A stretch of 14,342 nucleotides of DNA from an uncultured Eubacteriales bacterium (GTDB lineage Bacteria > Bacillota > Clostridia > Oscillospirales > CAG-272): the NCBI GenBank assembly GCA_934481515.1, contig CAKSPO010000043.1, forward strand, positions 1 through 14,342. The letters run 5' to 3'. The notes beneath the pieces were generated by a model, which was not told where the DNA came from, did no database searches, and saw nothing but the letters and a program-made list of their open reading frames with translations. A program made the position numbers and the translations under genes. Below are positions 7,662 through 13,878 of the stretch, piece by piece (the first letter of the stretch is position 1; each line of letters starts with the position of its first letter).

Positions 7662-9182
7662 TTAAGCAAATTTGGCGGCAAGTGCCATGATCTCTTCCTG
7701 CGTTGCCGTTTTGGCATCCACTTCTCCGGCAAGGCGACCGCCGGACATGACCAGAATCCGGTCACAGACTCCAAGCAGCTCAGGCATTTCACCGGATACC
7801 ATGAGAACCGTTTTTCCTTTTGCGGCAAGGTCAATGATCAACTGGTAGATTTCATATTTTGCACCGACATCAATGCCGCGCGTCGGTTCGTCCAGCAGAA
7901 GTACGGTCGGATCGGTCAGAAGCCAGCGGCCGAGAATGACCTTCTGCTGGTTTCCGCCGGAAAGCGAACGGATCTTTGTCTCCTGCGTCGGGGTTTTGAC
8001 ATGCATCGACCGGATCACCCAATCGGTGCTTTCCCGGCGCTTTTTCTCGCTTAAGAAGGGTCCTGTCCGATCCTTGTCCAGACTGGAAATCGTGGCGTTT
8101 TCTCGAATATTGAGAATTCCGAAAATGCCGGTTGCTCGCCGTTCCTCCGTCAGGAGCGCAAACCCGTTTCGGATGGATTCCTGCGCGGAGCGGTTTTTCA
8201 GCGGCTTCCCGTCCAGGGTAATGGTGCCGGATTTGCGCGTCGCCGTGCCGTAGATGTTTTCCAGCAGTTCGGTTCTGCCGGAACCGTCCAGACCAGCGAC
8301 ACCGACAATCTCGCCCCGGCGAGCCAGGAAGGAAACGTCGTGCAGCTTCGAATACATGGCGGTCAGATGCTCCACTTCCAGAAGGACATCGCCCACCTTG
8401 TTTGTTTTCGGGGGATAGATATTGGTCAGTTCGCGACCGACCATCAGCCGGATGATCTCGTCCGTAGTGATATCCTTTGCGTCGCGCGTTGCAATCCACT
8501 TACCGTCGCGCATGACCGTAACCTCATCAGAGATCTCCAGAATTTCTTTCATTTTATGGGAAATATAAATGATTCCGCATCCTTCGTCCCGCAGCATTCT
8601 GATGATGCGGAACAGGTGCTCCACCTCGTTCTCGGTCAGAGAGGAGGTCGGTTCGTCAAACACAATGATTTTTGCATTGTAGGAAACCGCCTTGGCGATT
8701 TCCACCATCTGCCGTTTGGAGACCGGCAGTTTGTTCATCACCGTCCGCGGATCAACATTGATTCCGAGGCGGTCAAAGACTTCTTTTGTGGCGGCATACA
8801 TCTTTTTTTCGCTCGTGATCGGAATGCCGCGCGCTACGGTCGGAAACCGACCGAGCCACATGTTGTCCATCACATTGCGTTTGAGTGCCTGATTCAGTTC
8901 CTGATGCACCATGGCAACGCCGTTTTCCAGCGCTTCTTTGGCGTTATGAAAGTTGATTTCTTTTCCTTCCAGATAGATATGTCCGCCGTCCTTCCCGTAA
9001 ACGCCAAACAGGCATTTCATCAGCGTCGACTTACCTGCACCGTTCTCCCCCATAAGGGCATGCACCGTACCGGCTTTGACGGTCAGATTGACACCGTCGA
9101 GCGCCCGGACGCCCGGAAAGACCTTTTCGATGCCTTCCATGCGGAGCAGCACCGGAGCAGCCGTACTTTTGGTTTCATTCAT
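7662..9182 (-). CDS. mglA: Galactose/methyl-galactoside ABC transporter ATP-binding protein MglA
   Basis: A 506-residue tandem-ATPase protein, the same length as E. coli MglA. The first domain has Walker A GENGAGKST (45-53), MVHQELNQ, KRQMVEIAKA and Walker B IIVFDEPTSSL (172-182). The second has a degenerate Walker A GLDGSGRTE (297-305; Arg303 in place of Lys, normal for this class), the signature LSGGNQQK (407-414) and Walker B VLLLDEPTRGID (427-438). The first domain is therefore probably the active ATPase site. The ATG at 9182 is chosen because it follows AGGAAA at 7 bases and gives the family N terminus; the frame is open further upstream but runs into the mglB 3' end. It is the second gene of the importer operon. 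Confidence 0.96.
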   Translation of the reverse strand: MNETKSTAAPVLLRMEGIEKVFPGVRALDGVNLTVKAGTVHALMGENGAGKSTLMKCLFGVYGKDGGHIYLEGKEINFHNAKEALENGVAMVHQELNQALKRNVMDNMWLGRFPTVARGIPITSEKKMYAATKEVFDRLGINVDPRTVMNKLPVSKRQMVEIAKAVSYNAKIIVFDEPTSSLTENEVEHLFRIIRMLRDEGCGIIYISHKMKEILEISDEVTVMRDGKWIATRDAKDITTDEIIRLMVGRELTNIYPPKTNKVGDVLLEVEHLTAMYSKLHDVSFLARRGEIVGVAGLDGSGRTELLENIYGTATRKSGTITLDGKPLKNRSAQESIRNGFALLTEERRATGIFGILNIRENATISSLDKDRTGPFLSEKKRRESTDWVIRSMHVKTPTQETKIRSLSGGNQQKVILGRWLLTDPTVLLLDEPTRGIDVGAKYEIYQLIIDLAAKGKTVLMVSGEMPELLGVCDRILVMSGGRLAGEVDAKTATQEEIMALAAKFA

Positions 9183-9212
9183 TTTGGTTTCCTGCCTTCC
9201 GGATGGATTTCC

Positions 9213-9238
9213 CCGGAGCGGCGCAAACGCCGCTCCGG
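9213..9238 (-). other. Strong hairpin between mglB and mglA
   Basis: CCGGAGCGGCG and CGCCGCTCCGG form a perfect 11-bp stem with a 4-base loop in the 71-bp gap between the genes. No T run follows. A stable stem at this place is expected to protect the 3' end of the mglB message or to reduce read-through, giving more binding protein than transporter. That role is inferred from comparable binding-protein operons. Confidence 0.55.
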
Positions 9239-9253
9239 AGAGAGAAGAAAATA

Positions 9254-10324
9254 TTATTTGCCGAGATAGGTTTCGTAGGGAATGTTGACTCTCCATGTGC
9301 CAACCACCTTCTCGGGAGCAATGGAATCAAACATTGCCTTTCCGTTCAAAAGATTCTGTACGACAGTGGAGATGACTGCTGCCATACCTTCCGCATCCTG
9401 CTTGATGGTGCCGATCATCGAGCCGTTTTTGATGGCATTCTTTGCCGCTTCGGTCGCATCAACGCCGAAGACCGGGATCAGCGTGCTGTCTCCGCCCTTG
9501 TTATAACCGAGTTCCTGCAACGCGGAGATTGCGCCGAGTGCCATTTCATCATTGTTCGCGATAACCAGCTCGATCATATTGTTGTTGGATTCGCTGAAGC
9601 GGCTGAGGTTGGTGCTCATATAGTCCTTTGCGGCGGCAGCGGACCACTGACCGTTCTGGTCAACCTGATACTTGTTTTCATTGCTGGCATCGTAGTAGAC
9701 CAGCTCGGCTTTGCCGGCGGCAGTCAGAATCGCATTCGCGTCCTTTACCGCCCATTCGGTGCGGGCGATTGCCTCCTGGTTGCCTTCCTGCCCCTTGAAC
9801 ATGGCGTAGCTGATCTTGCCGTCCTTGTTCAGGTCAAGCTTGTCATAGTTGGCAAGCACATAGTCGCCAATCATTTTGCCCTGCAGATGTCCTGCTTCTT
9901 CGTAGTCGGTTCCGACAAATGCACATTTTTCGTAGCTGGAGATGACCGACTTCTTGACGGAACGGTTGAAGAAGATTACCGGAATGCCTTTCTCCTTCGC
10001 CATGTTTACGATGTTCTGAGCGGCATCATCGGAGTTGGTATCCACAAGGTTGACGATCAGAGCGCGGGAACCTTTTGCAATTGCGGTGGTGACCTGTTCG
10101 GTCTGCGTTGTCTGACTTCCGTTGGCATCATAATTCTGGAATTTCAGACCGGCATCGTTGAGTATCTTGTCCATGGCGGTGCGGACGCTGGAAATGTAGG
10201 TGTCTGCATTGGTGTAGTAGAAGACCGAGATTTCGCCGTCCCCGTCGTTACCGCAGGAGACAAGCCCGAGCAAAGCTGTCATGGAGAGTGCCAGAGCAAG
10301 AATGGTTGCGAGAAGCTTTTTCAT
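9254..10324 (-). CDS. mglB: Galactose/glucose-binding lipoprotein MglB
   Basis: A 356-residue extracytoplasmic sugar-binding protein. The signal peptide ends in the lipobox LVSC with Cys24 as the lipid site. MglB blocks are clear: YVGTD-like FVGTDYEEAGHLQGKMIGDY, the calcium-loop sequence DLNKDGKIS (164-172), VIANNDEMALGAISAL and IPVFGVDATEAA. Pocket residues conserved with E. coli MglB include Y37, D41, N120, R188, W227 and D289. Three sugar-contact positions differ: N182 for His152, E184 for Asp154 and Q309 for Asn256. It is the first gene of the importer operon, with GGAGG before the ATG and a promoter about 45-70 bp upstream. Uptake of galactose or glucose is the default call, but the pocket changes leave the true sugar open. 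Confidence 0.94.
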   Translation of the reverse strand: MKKLLATILALALSMTALLGLVSCGNDGDGEISVFYYTNADTYISSVRTAMDKILNDAGLKFQNYDANGSQTTQTEQVTTAIAKGSRALIVNLVDTNSDDAAQNIVNMAKEKGIPVIFFNRSVKKSVISSYEKCAFVGTDYEEAGHLQGKMIGDYVLANYDKLDLNKDGKISYAMFKGQEGNQEAIARTEWAVKDANAILTAAGKAELVYYDASNENKYQVDQNGQWSAAAAKDYMSTNLSRFSESNNNMIELVIANNDEMALGAISALQELGYNKGGDSTLIPVFGVDATEAAKNAIKNGSMIGTIKQDAEGMAAVISTVVQNLLNGKAMFDSIAPEKVVGTWRVNIPYETYLGK

Positions 10325-10368
10325 TTTGAATTCCTCCGTTTCTTTTTACGACCTCCGTCGTTGCCGTT

Positions 10369-10397
10369 ATTATATCCTAAACAAAGCAAAAAATGAA
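10369..10397 (-). promoter_or_regulatory. Promoter of the mgl operon
   Basis: A perfect TATAAT (10369-10374, minus strand) is preceded at 17 bp by a poor -35, TTCATT (10392-10397). The start would be near 10362, giving a leader of about 40 bases. A good -10 with a weak -35 is typical of activator-dependent promoters, consistent with control by the nearby AraC-type regulator; that link is inferred. Confidence 0.5.
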
Positions 10398-10419
10398 TGT
10401 GATTTTTTATCCGGAATGT
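10395..10419. promoter_or_regulatory. Direct repeat GAATGT upstream of the mgl promoter, candidate activator site
   Basis: GAATGT occurs at 10395-10400 and again at 10414-10419, 19 bp apart, flanked by T- and A-rich runs, and the first copy overlaps the weak -35. AraC-family activators often bind direct repeats about two helical turns apart just upstream of, or overlapping, the -35. The motif is short and could be chance. Confidence 0.25.
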
Positions 10420-10587
10420 ACAAAAAATTACCGCCTTCCATGAAAAGGTTTTTACCATACATCCGGTCATCAACAGTAGTATGTTCAAAAAGCGGCAATT
10501 CCTTGCAACATGCTTTGATATAAAATGCCCATCCGTGCGCGGAAGCCTTCCATATTTTTCGCTTGAACCGATATTACAGAAAAGAGA

Positions 10588-10627
10588 AAAAGCACCTCCG
10601 AAACGCTTTGCCTTCGAAGGTGCTTTT
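10588..10627 (-). terminator. Bidirectional-looking terminator between the Xre gene and mglB
   Basis: AAAAGCACCT (10588-10597) pairs perfectly with AGGTGCTTTT (10618-10627), with further CGAA/TTCG pairing inside. Minus-strand transcripts would meet five T residues after the stem. It would end transcripts coming from the Xre gene or from the region 10628-10881 before the mgl promoter. Confidence 0.7.
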
Positions 10628-10881
10628 ATAAATTCGGTAGATTGTTTTTTCTTTTGAAAAGAATCCGGTCTGGAAAAATTCCGGGTTCTGTCATCGGAGT
10701 CCGGGATGCAGGCATCGGTTTCGCGAGAAAAATCCGTAAAGAGACGATGCATGACTTCCCTCTTAATTTTCATTTGCCTTCGGGTGAAAGTTCGAATGCC
10801 GCCCCGCGGAAGAAATCTTCTTCCGGGTCTGCCGCGGTTGATTATATCATTCCGCGTTCGGCATTCTGTTTTTTCGCATTC
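10628..10881. other. Gene-free stretch with a promoter-like -10 and a hairpin
   Basis: No convincing gene is seen here. The minus strand has a perfect TATAAT at 10841-10846, with no good -35, followed by a perfect 8-bp hairpin (CGGAAGAA/TTCTTCCG, 10807-10825) and, about 240 bases after the possible start, the terminator at 10588-10627. This could be a long 3' untranslated part of the Xre message or a separate short RNA. Two flanking CCGCGG copies enclose the hairpin. Confidence 0.3.
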
Positions 10882-11415
10882 CTAGTATTTCACAAATCCA
10901 AACCCCGGACTCAGAATGTCGAATATCAGAACGAATAAAATGAATGCCACAATGACCATCAGGCACCAGAACAGCCTTACAATCCATTCGTCTTTCTTCT
11001 TCAGGGCGTTCTTATAAAAATCAAGGATTTCTTCATATGTTTTTTTGAAGGAAGAACTCTCCTTCAACAAATTTTCCTGCGGCGAAGAAGGATTGCTTCC
11101 GTTTTGTACCGCAGCAGACTTGTCGGGTTCGAATGTAAAAGCGCTTTTCGGGCAGACAATCGTCGATTCCTCCGTTTGATCCTTTTCCGCAGGCTCCGGA
11201 TTCTCTTTCGTTTTTCCGCCGTTCTCCTCGTTGAAGAAATCGGCGGCAGAACCTCCCATTGCCCGTGCCATGGACACCGCAGTGGTGATTGTCGGATTGG
11301 GCGTTTTGCCGGAAAAGATTCTTGCAACAGTACTTTCCGGAAGGTTGCTTTTTTCGGCAATCTGCTGATTGGTCATATGCGATTTTTCTTTCAGCTGTCT
11401 TAGCTTTTCTACCAT
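10882..11415 (-). CDS. Xre-family regulator with C-terminal membrane anchor
   Basis: A 177-residue protein. Residues 3-62 form an HTH_3 (Cro/C1, Xre) domain: LRQLKEKSHMTNQQIAEKSNLPESTVARIFSGKTPNPTITTAVSMARAMGGSAADFF. A low-complexity, Glu/Lys/Pro/Ser-rich linker (about 63-118) follows, then a probable helix or coiled coil (about 122-143) and one strong membrane segment (about 145-167) close to the C terminus, leaving about ten residues beyond. The domain would be held at the cytoplasmic face as a tail-anchored protein. Xre domains of this form often act as promoter-bound repressors. The ATG at 11415 follows AAGGTGG. It is divergent from a DUF6514-like gene and has its own consensus promoter about 320 bp upstream. 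Targets are unknown; its own promoter palindrome is a candidate. Confidence 0.8.
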   Translation of the reverse strand: MVEKLRQLKEKSHMTNQQIAEKSNLPESTVARIFSGKTPNPTITTAVSMARAMGGSAADFFNEENGGKTKENPEPAEKDQTEESTIVCPKSAFTFEPDKSAAVQNGSNPSSPQENLLKESSSFKKTYEEILDFYKNALKKKDEWIVRLFWCLMVIVAFILFVLIFDILSPGFGFVKY

Positions 11416-11741
11416 TGAAATCCACCTTCTTAAAATCCGTATTCACAAAGCAATCTTATCTCCCGGTCGCTCCGGCTCCGTATTTCCGGTCTGTCTGACA
11501 GCATCCGTCTGAAATGAATGTAAAAAGCAAATTCGGTTCGATAACAGTCAAAAATGATATGTCCTTGCAGCTGTTTTACGCATATTCGGTTTTCCGGATG
11601 CAAAATAGGGTGCCATATTTGCAAACTTGCGTATTGAAATCCGCCCGGTCGCGTGATATCATGAACTTACCTGAAATGAAAATGCCGATATTTGAGTTGA
11701 GCCATTCGTCAAGAGAAAATTGCAATAACAATTACACATGT
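11416..11741 (-). other. Long leader region of the Xre gene
   Basis: About 320 bases lie between the likely transcription start (near 11735) and the ATG at 11415, with no convincing gene. Possible small frames exist on the minus strand, such as one of 28 codons starting ATG near 11653 with AGG seven bases before it, and one of 64 codons beginning at a TTG (11624) without a ribosome binding site; neither is convincing. No known riboswitch was recognised. Confidence 0.35.
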
Positions 11742-11770
11742 ATTATACACCCATTAGCATATATTGTCAA
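11742..11770 (-). promoter_or_regulatory. Perfect consensus sigma-A promoter, probably for the Xre gene
   Basis: On the minus strand, TTGACA (11765-11770) and TATAAT (11742-11747) match the consensus exactly with a 17-bp spacer. Such a strong promoter usually needs repression; its -35 lies in the centre of the palindrome at 11759-11775. Confidence 0.75.
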
Positions 11771-11775
11771 TATAT
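11759..11775. promoter_or_regulatory. Perfect 17-bp palindrome, candidate repressor operator
   Basis: ATATATTGTCAATATAT is an exact palindrome around one central base and contains the TTGACA -35 element of the minus-strand promoter. A half copy, ATATTGTC, recurs at 11797-11804. The size and symmetry fit an Xre-dimer operator, most simply for the Xre protein encoded downstream. Confidence 0.55.
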
Positions 11776-11776
11776 T

Positions 11777-11801
11777 ACAAAATATTATCCAACAAAATAT
11801 T
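11777..11801 (+). repeat. Direct repeat ACAAAATATT, 15-bp period
   Basis: ACAAAATATT is present at 11777-11786 and 11792-11801, next to the palindrome and upstream of the plus-strand promoter. It may be part of the same regulatory region, though the surrounding sequence is very A+T rich. Confidence 0.4.
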
Positions 11802-11836
11802 GTCTGAAAAAGCGTCCAACATGTAAGATAACGATT

Positions 11837-11864
11837 TTGCAGTGGCAAAGCACAATTCTATAAA
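11837..11864 (+). promoter_or_regulatory. Promoter of the DUF6514-like gene
   Basis: TTGCAG (11837-11842), a 16-bp spacer and TATAAA (11859-11864) resemble a sigma-A promoter. Transcription would start near 11871, placing AGGAGG directly in a leader of about 22 bases before the ATG at 11893. Confidence 0.55.
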
Positions 11865-11892
11865 ATACGACACAGTTCAGGAGGAAAGAAAA

Positions 11893-12126
11893 ATGACCTA
11901 CGTATACTGCATAAGACAAGACATCGTACTCGACGAAAGAAAAAAAGCGTACACCGTTTACGGAATTGATGCAATCCGTTCCGACGGTGCGTCGCTTCTG
12001 AGCTTTTCTGACATATTTTCTGACCTGCAGAGAGCGGAACAATTTGTAAAACTGTGCAACGACGGAGGTCTATCGTTGATTCAACTCTCCGATGCGGTAG
12101 AGGATGCGCTGGCGGAGCCGTTCTGA
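11893..12126 (+). CDS. Small DUF6514-like protein
   Basis: A 77-residue soluble protein, the only clear plus-strand gene. The pattern Y.VYGID.....DG, then S.D...AEQFVKLCN..GLS..QL.DAVEDAL, resembles the clostridial DUF6514 family as I recall it; function unknown. The ATG at 11893 follows CAGGAGG at good spacing; the frame is open further upstream, to 11842, but that start overlaps the promoter. It is followed about 60 bp later by a strong terminator, so it is monocistronic. It is divergent from the Xre gene and may be under that regulator's control, as both promoters share one A+T-rich region. Family assignment is moderately sure; the gene itself is well supported by promoter, ribosome binding site and terminator. 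Confidence 0.75.
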   Translation: MTYVYCIRQDIVLDERKKAYTVYGIDAIRSDGASLLSFSDIFSDLQRAEQFVKLCNDGGLSLIQLSDAVEDALAEPF

Positions 12127-12186
12127 CACAACAGGTGCCTTCGGACTTTTTCCACGGATTCCGTTATCCGGTTATATATGGCATAG

Positions 12187-12222
12187 CATAAAATAAAGCC
12201 GCTTCTGCGGCTTTATTTTATG
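12187..12222. terminator. Bidirectional rho-independent terminator
   Basis: A perfect 16-bp stem, CATAAAATAAAGCCGC paired with GCGGCTTTATTTTATG, around a TTCT loop. The A/T-rich stem ends give T-rich tails on both strands. It would end the DUF6514-like transcript on the plus strand and the pyr-side transcript on the minus strand. Confidence 0.88.
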
Positions 12223-12511
12223 ACCCATATGTATTTGCCGATACCCGTTCAGCCCGGTTCTTCTTCGTCCTCTGAACTTTTTTCATTACAGGAAGCAATC
12301 CGCCGAACATCCAGAGATTCCCGCATGCAATCCGCGCGCAGGAAAGTGCATTGAAAAAGGGCAGAGTGCCGAACATGCCCGGCAGCATGGCAATCAGCAT
12401 GCCGGCAGGCATGGGAAATACCCGGCACCATTTCGGACAAAGTGCCTGTCCCTTTGCAAATGCTTTGATCTGTGCAATTTTCAAAACCGCAAAGAAGATC
12501 CGGAACAGCAC
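12218..12511 (-). CDS. Hydrophobic hypothetical reading frame, possibly a remnant
   Basis: A 97-codon frame from a GTG at 12511 to a TAA located in the first bases of the terminator stem. The product is hydrophobic (LFRIFFAVLKIAQ near the start, MPAGMLIAMLPGMFGTLPFFNAL in the middle, LWMFGGLLPVMKK later) with a basic tail, as in a small membrane protein. There is no ribosome binding site before the GTG, and the frame is open a few codons further back to a TGA. The preceding lipoprotein-like frame ends inside its start, so the two may be pieces of one decayed gene. I do not recognise a family; it may not be expressed. Confidence 0.25.
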   Translation of the reverse strand: MLFRIFFAVLKIAQIKAFAKGQALCPKWCRVFPMPAGMLIAMLPGMFGTLPFFNALSCARIACGNLWMFGGLLPVMKKVQRTKKNRAERVSANTYGS

Positions 12512-12759
12512 GAATGCAGGCAGAACGAATCACTTTTTGAAGGATAGCGAATCCCCATTAAAATTGAGGGGAAATGATAAAGCGTCCTTACCGAAGCGTC
12601 TTTGTCTGAACGGTTATCCTCATTTTTATCGTTTAATTTTTCTGATCCCTGTTGTTCCTTGTCTGTTGCAGACGCGGATTTGTTATTTGTACACGCAGAG
12701 AAAGTAAATATCGTAAATAAAGCAAGTATGATTATGATCCGAAGCCGTTCTGTTTTTTG
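12481..12759 (-). pseudogene. Start-less lipoprotein-like frame directly after pyrB
   Basis: Immediately after the pyrB stop, and in the same frame, 92 codons run to a TGA at 12481. They encode KTERLR, a hydrophobic run (IIIILALFTIFTF), the lipobox-like SAC, and a hydrophilic Asp/Glu/Lys/Ser/Asn-rich tail (TNNKSASATDKEQQ and onward). This is the classic shape of a lipoprotein N terminus. No ATG, GTG or TTG precedes the hydrophobic run in frame; CAA stands where a start would be expected. The tail degenerates around 12500-12540 into an unrelated sequence. It is more A+T rich than pyrB. I read it as a decayed lipoprotein gene; what it did is unknown. Confidence 0.4.
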
Positions 12760-13878
12760 TTATCCGTTTTCTGCCCGAAAAACGTTTTGGGCGGCGGCTT
12801 CTGCGTCGCAATACGCGCAATGCAGTTTCTCCTCCGCATCACGGTAAAAACGGGGAGGCAGGTTTCGTTCCACGGAAATGATGCAATGGGGGTTGGTGCA
12901 TACAGAGCCTGCTCCGTCGCAGGGAACCCCCTTGCACCTGTCTGCATCCGGCAGGTCCTTTTCCGACAACAGCTTCAGAATGAGTGCCATGCGCATCAGC
13001 TTCCCGTTGACGGTCTGTCTGAAATAGCAGGCGCGCGGGTCGATGTCAATTTCCGACGCGATCTCATTGACGCGCGGCAGGGGATGCAAAATGATCATAT
13101 CTTTCTTTGCCGCCCGAAGTTTCTCTGCGGTCAGAATATACACATCCTTCAGCCGCCCGTAGGTCTCCGCACTGTCGAAACGCTCCTTCTGCACGCGGGT
13201 CATATACAAAACGTCAAGCGTTCCGATGACCTCCTCCAGAGAGACGCTCTCGATATAAGGAATGTGCTTTTTCTGCAGGGTTCCGTTCAGGACAAAACCC
13301 GGAAGTGTCAGTTCCCGCGGAGAAATCAGAACAAACCGGACATCCTCATAGCGTGCCATGGCGTCAATCAGGGAATGCACGGTTCTGCCGTACCGAAGAT
13401 CGCCGCAGATGCCGACGGTCAGGTGATCCAACCTTCCCTTTTCGCGCCGGATGGTCAAAAGATCCGCCAGAGTCTGTGTCGGATGGTAGTGCCCTCCGTC
13501 CCCGGCATTGATGACCGGAATATAGGCGTGTTCGCACGCAACTGCCGTTGCGCCCTCCTTCGGATGCCGCATGGCAATGATGTCCGCATATCCGGAGACG
13601 ACCGTGACGGTATCTGCAAGGGTCTCCCCTTTGGTTGTCGAAGAGGTGCCTGCATCGGAAAAGCCGATGACATTGCCGCCAAGAGACAGCATTGCGGATT
13701 CGAAGCTCAGACGGGTCCGGGTAGACGGTTCAAAAAAGAGTGCGGCAAGCGTCCGATGTCTGAGTGCATCCTCATATTTTTCCGGATGCTTTGCCATCTC
13801 CTCTGCTGTATCCATCAGGGAATCTATCTCCTTTGTGGAGAGATCCAGAATATCAATCACGTTTTTGATTGTACTCAC
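12760..13878 (-). CDS. pyrB: Aspartate carbamoyltransferase with fused PyrI-type zinc domain
   Basis: A 372-residue cytosolic enzyme joining carbamoyl phosphate and aspartate, the second step of pyrimidine synthesis. Residues 1-305 are a full catalytic chain: FFEPSTRTRLSFE (carbamoyl phosphate loop, 49-60), K83 in the 80s loop, MRHPKEGA (R104), GDGGHYHPTQTLADL (H132), DLRYGRTVHSL, TRVQKERF (R228, Q230) and LHPLPRVNEI. Catalytic chains normally end near 305-310. Here about 65 residues follow, with C327-TNPH-C332, about 21 residues, then C354-AY-C357. This matches the zinc site of the regulatory chain PyrI (C-x4-C, about 23 residues, C-x2-C, followed by an acidic residue). The PyrI nucleotide-binding domain is absent. 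An extra C315/C320 pair precedes it. The start is a GTG at 13878 that overlaps the pyrE stop (GTGA). Confidence 0.93.
   Translation of the reverse strand: MSTIKNVIDILDLSTKEIDSLMDTAEEMAKHPEKYEDALRHRTLAALFFEPSTRTRLSFESAMLSLGGNVIGFSDAGTSSTTKGETLADTVTVVSGYADIIAMRHPKEGATAVACEHAYIPVINAGDGGHYHPTQTLADLLTIRREKGRLDHLTVGICGDLRYGRTVHSLIDAMARYEDVRFVLISPRELTLPGFVLNGTLQKKHIPYIESVSLEEVIGTLDVLYMTRVQKERFDSAETYGRLKDVYILTAEKLRAAKKDMIILHPLPRVNEIASEIDIDPRACYFRQTVNGKLMRMALILKLLSEKDLPDADRCKGVPCDGAGSVCTNPHCIISVERNLPPRFYRDAEEKLHCAYCDAEAAAQNVFRAENG

Noticed and set aside
9203..10396. 397-codon plus-strand frame opposite mglB
   Set aside because: Antisense shadow caused by mglB codon use; mglB is unambiguous and the frame extends through its promoter.
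10321..10773. 150-codon minus-strand frame between the Xre gene and mglB
   Set aside because: It runs through a clear terminator (10588-10627) and the whole mgl promoter region and ends in the mglB ribosome binding area; composition is not protein-like and no family is recognised.
10807..10825. 8-bp hairpin CGGAAGAA/TTCTTCCG considered as the Xre-gene terminator
   Set aside because: No T run follows on either strand; the hairpin at 10588-10627 is a better terminator.
11430..11624. 64-codon minus-strand frame in the Xre leader
   Set aside because: TTG start without a ribosome binding site, no recognisable domain, and odd composition.
11777..11801. Repeat cluster considered as a CRISPR or iteron array
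   Set aside because: Only two 10-bp copies in very A+T-rich DNA, with no spacers of CRISPR size and no replication gene nearby.
12351..12707. 118-codon plus-strand frame opposite the pyrB-terminator interval
   Set aside because: No ribosome binding site or family match; it is antisense to the lipoprotein-like and hydrophobic minus-strand frames.
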